Of a DNA stretch of 6,609 bases, positions 1 to 6,609 are shown in pieces. Location: NCBI GenBank assembly GCA_003151295.1, contig PLXD01000490.1, positions 10,432 to 17,040 on the forward strand, in the 5' to 3' direction. Numbering within the stretch: position 1 is the stretch's first letter; each line of letters opens with the position of its first letter. The notes below the pieces were generated by a model. It did not search any database and was not told the origin of the DNA. It saw only the letters and a program-made list of their open reading frames with translations. The translations under genes were made by a program, and so were the position numbers. Source of the DNA: Chitinophagaceae bacterium. Lineage in GTDB: Bacteria; Bacteroidota; Bacteroidia; Chitinophagales; Chitinophagaceae.

Positions 1-2285
1 TTCCCGTCATTCAGGTAAACCCTGGGTGAGAGGTTAGGGTCAGGCCCATAAAATTCATTGCCGCCACTAGCCACAATCAGATCGGGTTTCCCATCATTAT
101 TTACATCGGCCGCGCAAGCATCGATATCTTCATATATACTGTCATTTCCGAGGTCATGCTGGGTTGTCCTGATAAATTTACCCGATTTGTCCTGCAGGAA
201 AAAAACACTTTTTTTCAATTTAGACCCGCCGATAAATACATCATCCAACCCATCCTGATTAAAATCACCCACTGTAAGCGCAGGGCCTTCGGTAGAAAGC
301 ATGTGCGGGATTAAAGGTTCACGGTCAAATTCATGAAAATAATTCTCTTCATGCCTGTATAACAATTTAGTTTTGGAAGTAATATCCTCCATTGGTCTTG
401 ACGGGTTTTTCCAATGATCCGTAATATTTCTATAATCAAATTTCGGAAGGTTTTTTTGATAGCTGATGGTTAACCATGGATGAGCCGCATCCAGCTTAAC
501 CGATTGAAAAGTGTTATCCGGCCACACTAAAAAAGCGGAATCCACTAAGGTCTTGTCTAACCCGACATGAATGGGGGTTTCAGCACTCGATAAAAATCCC
601 CTAACCGGATATTTTTCATAAGTGCGTATGCCATCATTTGCATAGACAATGACTTTGGCTCCTAAAGCATTGATGTTATGAGAAGGCCCTTTCAATTTTA
701 TTTCAACAAATGCCATACGTTTATTGTCATTGGCTTTATTCTGATAAAGCAATGCGGGTTCATCAATATTATTCACAATAACGTCTAAATCCCCGTCATT
801 GTCAAAATCCGCATATACAGCTCCATTTGAAAAAGTGCTTTTATTATTGCCTATTTCATTACCCAAATCCTGAAATTGAAGATTCCCGCTATTCTTAAAT
901 AATCTATTAGGAATTTTTATCACGGGGAATTTACTAATCGGGTCCAAATCCTTTTTATCGAGATTGTCAGACTGTAATTTTTCTTGCATTTCCTGATTGG
1001 AAACATAATTGATATAATCAATGTCATTGAGTCTTTTTGGGATGCCGTTAGAGATAAATAAATCTTTCAGGCCGTCGTTATCAAAATCAAAAAATAGCGG
1101 AGACCATGACCAATCGGTTGCGGATACTCCTGCATAAAGTCCGACTTCGCTAAACATGCCGTTTCGCCGGTTAAACTGCAGATTATTCCGACTATATTGA
1201 TAATTGTAACCGAAATTCAATTTCATGGAAAAAACATCGTTCGTACTCCCTCCCTCCGACCTTTTTAAAATATACGGATCGGAAGAAAGCATATCCACGC
1301 TTAATATTTCAGGATAGCCGTCATTGCTGACATCAGCCACATCCACACCCATGGAAAACTGGCTTGTATGCATAATATGGTCATTTAACTCATCTTTAAA
1401 TGTCCCATTCCGTTGATTGATATACAGGTAATCGTTCTCATGAAAATCATTTCCAACATACAAATCAGGATAACCGTCAAGATTTATGTCTGCTGCCACA
1501 ATACCAAGCCCATATCCTATTACGGAGCTATTAATACCGGACTCTTTAGTGACGTCGGTAAATTTTCCACCGCCGTCATTACGATATAAACGATCCCCTG
1601 AAAGAGGGTTATGCGATTGAAGCTTTTCATTGCGCGGGCCAAAAGTTCCGTTCTGATGAATTGAATGATTGAGTAAATACATATCCAGGTCCCCATCCAT
1701 ATCATAATCCAAAAAGACTGCCTGCGTGCTGAATCCTGAAAAATCCAGCCCATATTCTTTGGCCTTGTCCTCATAAAACGGCACTCCGTTCTTATCAATT
1801 CCCTGGCATATCAATAACTGGTTATGGCTATGCAATGTTTCATGGTTACCGACCCTGCATATATATATATCAAGCAATCCGTCATTATTAATATCGACAA
1901 TCGATACCCCGGTCGACCATCCGCCATCCTGAGGGATTTTTGCTTCGGCGGTTACATCTTTGAATTGAAGATTGCCCGTATTAAGGAATAATTTATTATC
2001 CGTTTGATTGCCTGCAAAAAAAACATCTATCTTCCCATCGTTGTTGAAATCTCCAGCGCCGACACCCCCGCCATTGTAATAATACATGTATTTGAACACA
2101 TTGAATTCCTGTGTTGGGGTGAGCTTATTATTGAAACTTAACCCAGTTCTGGCGCTCTCTAATACTTCAAAAATCGGCTCTGGATTTTTATTGGAAACAC
2201 CATTGCATGACGACAAAATAAATAGTGATGAAATAAAAACAACGATATTCGTCTTAAACCCAATACGAACCATAACTAAGCTCAT
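1..2285 (-). CDS. FG-GAP/VCBS repeat lipoprotein with ASPIC/UnbV domain, second tandem copy (3' end outside window)
   Basis: The frame is open without a stop for 761 codons from ATG at 2285 to the left edge, so the C-terminus is missing. The start is followed by a lipoprotein signal: Lys/Arg-containing N-terminus, hydrophobic segment at residues 13-24, and lipobox L24-S-S-C27. An in-frame ATG at residue 5 is an alternative start. Seven calcium-loop motifs (DxNxDGxxD type) begin at D79, D131, D193, D266, D318, D400 and D493. An ASPIC/UnbV-like domain spans about 540-607 (GAKVIVYA, RGF, VWPD). Two more motifs at D674 and D727 open a second propeller. The upstream neighbour has the same order and is 1114 residues long, so about 340 residues are probably missing here. 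The family is presumed to be extracellular or outer-membrane anchored, with no known catalytic role. Binding of a substrate or partner near the SusC/D complex is inference. The gene lies 13 bases after its paralogue, so the two are almost certainly co-transcribed. Confidence 0.93.
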   Translation of the reverse strand, partial: MSLVMVRIGFKTNIVVFISSLFILSSCNGVSNKNPEPIFEVLESARTGLSFNNKLTPTQEFNVFKYMYYYNGGGVGAGDFNNDGKIDVFFAGNQTDNKLFLNTGNLQFKDVTAEAKIPQDGGWSTGVSIVDINNDGLLDIYICRVGNHETLHSHNQLLICQGIDKNGVPFYEDKAKEYGLDFSGFSTQAVFLDYDMDGDLDMYLLNHSIHQNGTFGPRNEKLQSHNPLSGDRLYRNDGGGKFTDVTKESGINSSVIGYGLGIVAADINLDGYPDLYVGNDFHENDYLYINQRNGTFKDELNDHIMHTSQFSMGVDVADVSNDGYPEILSVDMLSSDPYILKRSEGGSTNDVFSMKLNFGYNYQYSRNNLQFNRRNGMFSEVGLYAGVSATDWSWSPLFFDFDNDGLKDLFISNGIPKRLNDIDYINYVSNQEMQEKLQSDNLDKKDLDPISKFPVIKIPNRLFKNSGNLQFQDLGNEIGNNKSTFSNGAVYADFDNDGDLDVIVNNIDEPALLYQNKANDNKRMAFVEIKLKGPSHNINALGAKVIVYANDGIRTYEKYPVRGFLSSAETPIHVGLDKTLVDSAFLVWPDNTFQSVKLDAAHPWLTISYQKNLPKFDYRNITDHWKNPSRPMEDITSKTKLLYRHEENYFHEFDREPLIPHMLSTEGPALTVGDFNQDGLDDVFIGGSKLKKSVFFLQDKSGKFIRTTQHDLGNDSIYEDIDACAADVNNDGKPDLIVASGGNEFYGPDPNLSPRVYLNDG

Positions 2286-2298
2286 TAAATAATTACCA

Positions 2299-5200
2299 CT
2301 ATTTTTTGAATTGCTTATTAACTTTATACAAAACAGGGTACTCATCATTTTGCAGGAATAATAAAAATGCATCCTGCTTCCCTCTAATCTCTTCAATGTC
2401 CCTTATTTGGCCCCGCAACTCAAGACCTGTCTGATCCGAACCCAGTGGCTTAAATCGACCTTTCCCATCATTCAATAATATATGACCAAAGCTCCCATCC
2501 AATCTTCCGAATTGAGGAAGAAAACCGAATTCATTCCCTCCCGCTACGATATCCGGATAGCCGTCTCCATTTATATCAAAACACTGCAAAGAATTACCTG
2601 ACGAGAGCTGCGTCATTTGTGGCAACTTTTGAATACTGAATTGTCCATTGCCTTCATTAACCGCAATTATAGAGCTGCAATAGTTAAATTGCTTTACCAG
2701 GGATTTTTCCAGGATCCCGGCGGGGAATAATCCCTGAATGGATTTTTTTGCAAAATCCTGATTCTTTAGATTCTGTTTTTTGATTGACGGTATCTGATCT
2801 TCCATTTCGCGCTTCAGAAAAACAGGCATGTCTTTGCTATCGACCGTCCTCGTCATCACAATATCAGGAATGCCATTCTGGTCGAAATCATTGATCCATA
2901 ATTTCACAGGGTTTGAAGAATCGGGATGCAAATAAAAGTTCTCGCCTATGTTGCCTAATATCAAATCCATTTTACCATCTCCGTTCACATCCATGGCGGC
3001 AATGGTTTGCCACCAGCCAAACAAATTATTCAGGTTAGATTTTATTTCTTCAAAATGGTCTTTAATAAATGAAAATATCCTTGGCGCCATCCACTCGCCC
3101 GCTATGATCAGTTCTTTCTCTTTATCGCCCGTAATGTCAGCCCAAACGGCGTTTGTCACCATTCCTATATTGGCAATATCAGGGTTTTTAGTTTTTGCGA
3201 CATCCGTAAAATGGCCTTTACCGTCATTTACAAATAAAAAGCTTGGTGGGGAAGGCCCGTATTCCCTGGGAATGCTTCTTCCGCCAATAAAAAGATCAAG
3301 ACTGCCATCATGATTAAAATCGTAGGCCGCCGCCACTGCAGTGTTCATACCCATATTATTCGAAGGGAAAGCAGAAGCATCAATGCTGAAATTCCCTTTG
3401 CCGTCATTCTTAAACAAGCGAAACTGCATCTGCCTGCTTAATGGCGCATTATTATTCCCTCCGGGACCTATGAACAGATCTAAATCGCCGTCATTAACCG
3501 CATCAAAAAAAAGAACGGCTTCATCCTCAAAATCCGAGAATTGGTCGAAAGCAGGTTCCGGTTTCTTCACGAATTTTCCATCTGCAGTTTGCAAATACAA
3601 TTGCCCCGGATGCCCGATCGTGCCTCCTATATAAACATCAGCCAAACCGTCTCCGTTCACATCCCCCACAGTAGCCTTAGGGCCTTCCCGGGACAGCATT
3701 TTAGGCAAATTGCGTTCATAATAAAAATCTATATTGTCATCTTCCTGATGCTTTTCGAAACTGCTCTTTACAATATTCAACAGCAATTGAGAGGAGTCTG
3801 TTTTTTTCAATTCAGGTAAAATATTTTTTTTGCCGTCCTGTTGGATCAAATGCGTTTTATTTATTTCAGGTTGAACGAATTTTTCATATGACCGGTCCGG
3901 CCATATAATTATCATTGAATCAACCTTTACTATTTTACCCAAACCAATTATTTGCTTGTAATCCACGCACGATTGAAACCCTCTGCTTGGCACCACTTCA
4001 CGGGAAAACAATTGTCCATCCGCATAAACTTTTATCCTGCTCCCGATTGCAAAAGTGTTCTTATTTTTTCCTTTTAATAAAACACCTAAATAATTGTTCT
4101 TATTGAGCTCACGGGAGTTATTCTTATAAACAAAAGCGGGGCCGTTTTCATTATTGATCACCAAATCCAGGTCGCCGTCATTATCAAGATCACCATAAGC
4201 CGCGCCGTTTGAAAAAGATTTCTGCGTAAAACCCCATCCCATTCCCGCGTCTGAGAATTGAAGATTACCCATATTCCTATAAGCCTTGTGCAACATGGGG
4301 GTGACCGGCACATTTTTTAGTATCTGGTCTATCTCCTGCTTCTTCCCGTCCAATACCATTTTTTGAATTACATCGTTGGCGAAATAATTCATGAAATCAA
4401 GATCAGTAACATCTTTATTCACCCCATTGCAAACAAATATATCATTATAGCCGTCATTATCCATATCGAACATCAATGCCCCCCAGCTCCAGTCCGTTGC
4501 GCTTACACCGCTGTAATTTGCGATGTCTAAAAACTTGCCATTCCCATTATTCAACTGCAGGCAGTTTTTCATATATTGATGATAAAATCCCGCTTTGATC
4601 TTCGCATTATACAGGTCAATATTATCAAACGCGCCCAGTGTTTTTAACCTGTAATCATCCCCGGGTAACATATCCGTAGTAAATATTTCAGGATTTCCAT
4701 CATTGTTGATATCCGCAATATCCGCGCCCATGGATGAAAAGCTGGTGTGGCCAAACCAATCCTCTAACTCGTCTTTAAATTTGCCATTTTTCTGGTTAAT
4801 GTATAAATAATCCCTCTCATAGGAATCGTTACTGACAAAAATATCCGGATAGCCGTCTCCATTGATATCGCCAACCGAAACACCGAGGCCGAAACTTATT
4901 AAGCTACCATGTATACCGGCTTCTTTTGTTACTTCTGTAAAATGCCCGTTATCATTCCTGTACAAATGATCGCCGCCGCCTTTCAAAAAATTGGCTACAG
5001 GCCACTCCGCGTCGGGAAGATCGCGCCGGTTCGAGTTATTTAAAGTGTTAACAGGTATAGGGCTGTTATCGATCATGAAACAATCGAGATCGCCATCATT
5101 GTCATAATCGAAAAAAGAGACCTGCGTAGTGTATGCCGATATATCCAACCCGTATTTAGCAGCGGATTCCGTGAATGTCAAATCATGATTATTGATATAT

Positions 5201-5643
5201 AATTTATTCTTCCTGTTTCCATCGCTCATGTGCCCTGAATTGCAGACGTAAATATCCAGCCATCCGTCATTATTGATATCGACGAAAACGACGCCCGTGC
5301 TCCACATACTATCCTGCTTAAAACCTGCTTTGTCAGTTATATCTTCGAATTTAAAATTGCCTTTATTGAGATAAAGCTTATTGCTGCCCATATTCGAAGT
5401 AAGGAACACATCGGCCAGCCCGTCATTATTGATATCGCCAATGGCCACTCCCCCGCCGTTATAAAAATTCCTGAACAAAAAGCTGTTGTCGCGCTTGCCG
5501 TCTTTTACATTGTTTTCAGAATTGATACCCGTATTTTTCATTAATTCAAACAAAGGGCGGTCCTTTACAATATGGTTACAAGAACTGCAAAAAAGCAGTC
5601 CCGATAACGAAACCTGCATTACAATTTTGAATTTTATGCTCAT
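2299..5643 (-). CDS. FG-GAP/VCBS repeat lipoprotein with central ASPIC/UnbV domain, first tandem copy (complete)
   Basis: This is a complete 1114-residue protein, ATG to TAG. An in-frame TAA at 5658-5656, five codons before the ATG, supports the start. No Shine-Dalgarno sequence is evident, which is usual for Bacteroidota. The N-terminus is a lipoprotein-like signal: K4 and K6, hydrophobic residues 7-18, then C19-S-S-C22, with C22 the likely lipidated residue although Cys at -3 is atypical. Calcium-loop motifs start at D70, D122, D179, D259, D311, D393 and D485. The ASPIC/UnbV domain is at about 531-600 (GSRIKVYADG, SRGF, IIIWPD). Further motifs start at D661, D714, D775, D836 (degenerate), D885, D919 (NG in place of DG) and D1023. 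Each repeat is FG-GAP/VCBS-like, so the protein is probably two seven-bladed beta-propellers joined by the ASPIC/UnbV module. The exact function is unknown. It follows susD and precedes a paralogue 13 bases away, pointing to an accessory surface lipoprotein of a nutrient-uptake locus. Automatic labels such as 'RNA-binding protein' for this family should not be trusted. Confidence 0.95.
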   Translation of the reverse strand: MSIKFKIVMQVSLSGLLFCSSCNHIVKDRPLFELMKNTGINSENNVKDGKRDNSFLFRNFYNGGGVAIGDINNDGLADVFLTSNMGSNKLYLNKGNFKFEDITDKAGFKQDSMWSTGVVFVDINNDGWLDIYVCNSGHMSDGNRKNKLYINNHDLTFTESAAKYGLDISAYTTQVSFFDYDNDGDLDCFMIDNSPIPVNTLNNSNRRDLPDAEWPVANFLKGGGDHLYRNDNGHFTEVTKEAGIHGSLISFGLGVSVGDINGDGYPDIFVSNDSYERDYLYINQKNGKFKDELEDWFGHTSFSSMGADIADINNDGNPEIFTTDMLPGDDYRLKTLGAFDNIDLYNAKIKAGFYHQYMKNCLQLNNGNGKFLDIANYSGVSATDWSWGALMFDMDNDGYNDIFVCNGVNKDVTDLDFMNYFANDVIQKMVLDGKKQEIDQILKNVPVTPMLHKAYRNMGNLQFSDAGMGWGFTQKSFSNGAAYGDLDNDGDLDLVINNENGPAFVYKNNSRELNKNNYLGVLLKGKNKNTFAIGSRIKVYADGQLFSREVVPSRGFQSCVDYKQIIGLGKIVKVDSMIIIWPDRSYEKFVQPEINKTHLIQQDGKKNILPELKKTDSSQLLLNIVKSSFEKHQEDDNIDFYYERNLPKMLSREGPKATVGDVNGDGLADVYIGGTIGHPGQLYLQTADGKFVKKPEPAFDQFSDFEDEAVLFFDAVNDGDLDLFIGPGGNNNAPLSRQMQFRLFKNDGKGNFSIDASAFPSNNMGMNTAVAAAYDFNHDGSLDLFIGGRSIPREYGPSPPSFLFVNDGKGHFTDVAKTKNPDIANIGMVTNAVWADITGDKEKELIIAGEWMAPRIFSFIKDHFEEIKSNLNNLFGWWQTIAAMDVNGDGKMDLILGNIGENFYLHPDSSNPVKLWINDFDQNGIPDIVMTRTVDSKDMPVFLKREMEDQIPSIKKQNLKNQDFAKKSIQGLFPAGILEKSLVKQFNYCSSIIAVNEGNGQFSIQKLPQMTQLSSGNSLQCFDINGDGYPDIVAGGNEFGFLPQFGRLDGSFGHILLNDGKGRFKPLGSDQTGLELRGQIRDIEEIRGKQDAFLLFLQNDEYPVLYKVNKQFKK

Positions 5644-5675
5644 GCCCTGGGATCTTTACACATGCTTAAAATTGA

Positions 5676-5694
5676 TGGCATAACAAAAATGCCA
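5676..5694 (-). other. Small hairpin in the leader of the 1114-residue lipoprotein gene
   Basis: A 6-base inverted repeat (TGGCAT / ATGCCA) encloses a 7-base T-rich loop when read on the minus strand, about 33 bases upstream of the ATG. It lies just downstream of the larger hairpin. It could form in the mRNA leader, but a repeat this short can arise by chance and no function is assigned. Confidence 0.25.
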
Positions 5695-5705
5695 CGACTT
5701 TGAAA

Positions 5706-5743
5706 TTGCAAACGGCTATTATTGAAATAATAGCCGTTTGCAA
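5706..5743 (-). terminator. Perfect 18-base inverted repeat after susD: terminator or attenuator/processing hairpin
   Basis: The arms 5706-5723 and 5726-5743 are exact reverse complements (TTGCAAACGGCTATTATT on the plus strand) around a 2-base centre. In RNA this gives a stem of about 17 bp with a 4-base loop. It starts 22 bases after the susD stop, the position expected of an intrinsic terminator. The U-run that should follow on the minus strand is poor (TTTC, then A-rich sequence), so termination may be partial. Since the next gene begins only 62 bases further on and no convincing Bacteroidota promoter (TTTG / TAnnTTTG at normal spacing) was found between them, the hairpin may instead allow read-through at a reduced level or protect the 3' end of susCD mRNA. 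The stem is directly visible; its role is inferred. Confidence 0.65.
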
Positions 5744-5765
5744 GGTATATGAATATCTTATATAA

Positions 5766-6609
5766 TTAGTATCCGGGAGGCTCTTTCAGGTTCGGATTGG
5801 CTGCTAAAGCCTGATCGGGTATGGGGTATACGAGACAATGCGTATCAGCGTCAGCAGCCTTATAATCCCATGCAACAAGGAAAACGCCGAATCTTATCAG
5901 GTCGGTTCTTCTAACTACTTCCCAATAAAGTTCCCTGCCTCTTTCCGCCAATAAAGTAGTAGGATCATAGACATTTGAGGTGTTCACCAAAGCCATTGAA
6001 GTTAGGGGATTGGCGCCACGGGCAGTCCTGATCTGATTCACCAGAGTCAATGCACCTGCATTGTCCTGCGTTGCTGCCCGCATTTTCGCTTCGGCAACCA
6101 TCAGCAAAACATCAGGATACCTGAAAAGCATCAACCAGTTTCCTGCGGTATTGTAACTGGTTATCCCCTGGGTATAGTCAGGAGGATACTTAATCACCCG
6201 TATCCCGGTAGCTTCCAGGGTTGCCGGGTTGGATTCTTTTAAATTAGGAGCCATATTGGGGAGAAAAACCAAAAGATTGCCCTTCCTATCGTATTCCGGC
6301 ACACTATCATAAAGGCCATTTTTACGGGGAATCTCATTATACTGCTGTCCAATCAAAAATCCAGGTTTTATGCCGGATTTATCCGTGCATCCTGCATAAA
6401 ATCTGCCTCCGATTCTTGTATCTTTCAACAAAGTATCTGCAACAGATTGGGTGATACCTGCATCATTCACAGCGAAAGAATTATAAAAATCAGCCGTGGT
6501 AGCGAACCCATTCCATCCTGCTTGCGGATTTAACGGGGTATATTGATCATAGTGCAGTGTCGGCCACCACCTGTTTTGTATCCCTGTATTATTAGTAGTC
6601 ACACCTGCA
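5766..6609 (-). CDS. SusD/RagB family nutrient-binding outer-membrane lipoprotein, C-terminal part (5' end outside window)
   Basis: The frame is open from the right edge to TAA at 5768-5766 and gives 280 residues, roughly the C-terminal half of a usual SusD protein (about 500-600 residues). A GTG at 6602-6600 could be mistaken for a start, but the frame continues upstream of it and no signal peptide or N-terminal TPR region follows, so it is an internal valine. SusD/RagB C-terminal hallmarks, numbered from that valine, are: the helix LFRYPDVLLMVAEAKMR at 159-175; the LVNQIRTARGANPL segment at 187-200; the signature LLAERGRELYWEVVRRTDLIRFG at 217-239; and the ending YPIP...NPNL...PPGY at 259-278, a variant of the common NPGY end. 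SusD proteins sit on the cell surface as lids on SusC TonB-dependent porins and bind the glycan or other nutrient imported. A susC gene is expected beyond the right edge. The substrate cannot be inferred from this fragment. Confidence 0.95.
   Translation of the reverse strand, partial: AGVTTNNTGIQNRWWPTLHYDQYTPLNPQAGWNGFATTADFYNSFAVNDAGITQSVADTLLKDTRIGGRFYAGCTDKSGIKPGFLIGQQYNEIPRKNGLYDSVPEYDRKGNLLVFLPNMAPNLKESNPATLEATGIRVIKYPPDYTQGITSYNTAGNWLMLFRYPDVLLMVAEAKMRAATQDNAGALTLVNQIRTARGANPLTSMALVNTSNVYDPTTLLAERGRELYWEVVRRTDLIRFGVFLVAWDYKAADADTHCLVYPIPDQALAANPNLKEPPGY

Noticed and set aside
58..258. Plus-strand 66-codon open frame near the left edge
   Set aside because: It is antisense to the second propeller of the partial lipoprotein, with no start context or recognisable protein features.
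1520..1798. Minus-strand 92-codon open frame starting at 1798
   Set aside because: It is a +1-shifted shadow inside the continuous 2285-to-1 lipoprotein frame, which keeps repeat motifs straight through this stretch; there is no frameshift.
2086..4106. Plus-strand open frames (2086-2292, 2948-3313, 3341-3634, 3541-3819, 3915-4106)
   Set aside because: They lie antisense to the lipoprotein genes, resemble no family I recognise, and follow from the repetitive Asp/Asn/Gly codon content of the real genes.
1..5643. The many GAT/AAT/GGN-rich segments as DNA repeats or a CRISPR-like array
   Set aside because: They are the degenerate coding sequence of the protein calcium-loop motifs, irregularly spaced and not identical at DNA level.
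5486..5683. Plus-strand 65-codon open frame across the start of the complete lipoprotein
   Set aside because: Most of it is antisense to the signal peptide and first residues of the real gene; the sequence shows nothing recognisable.
5644..5705. Possible Bacteroidota promoter (TTTG followed by TAAGCATG on the minus strand)
   Set aside because: The -7 element matches only part of TAnnTTTG and the spacing to TTTG is about 15 bases, shorter than the usual 19-21, so it is too weak to call.
6600..6602. GTG as the start of a 278-residue SusD protein
   Set aside because: The frame continues to the window edge, and the product would lack the signal peptide and N-terminal half of SusD; it is an internal valine.

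Overview
The window looks like chromosomal DNA from a member of the Bacteroidota, plausibly a Chitinophagaceae/Sphingobacteriia-type organism. The grounds are the C-terminal half of a SusD/RagB outer-membrane lipoprotein, large lipoproteins that start without an obvious Shine-Dalgarno sequence, and AT-leaning coding DNA. The taxon below phylum level is inference. All genes lie on the minus strand, so transcription runs from right to left.

Layout in transcription order: (1) 6609-5766, the last 280 codons of a susD-like gene that enters from the right edge. (2) 5765-5644, a 122-base gap with a near-perfect 38-base inverted repeat 22 bases after the susD stop and no convincing promoter. (3) 5643-2299, a complete 1114-residue lipoprotein built of FG-GAP/VCBS-type repeats with a central ASPIC/UnbV domain. 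(4) A 13-base gap. (5) 2285-1, a second lipoprotein of the same architecture, open for 761 codons and cut by the left edge. Coding density is very high, and there are no RNA genes, insertion sequences or CRISPR arrays.

The two large proteins are tandem paralogues. In each, seven calcium-loop motifs of the form DxNxDGxxD precede the ASPIC/UnbV domain. The complete copy has seven more after it, two of which are imperfect. The simplest reading is two seven-bladed beta-propellers flanking the ASPIC/UnbV module, with the whole protein anchored by an N-terminal lipid. Together with SusD (and presumably a SusC porin gene beyond the right edge) this suggests a surface uptake locus in which the propeller lipoproteins act as accessory binding proteins. 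The substrate cannot be read from this window, and no carbohydrate-active or other enzyme is present. The layout is not a wholly new system. Its less ordinary points are the duplicated double-propeller lipoproteins and the strong hairpin separating them from susD.
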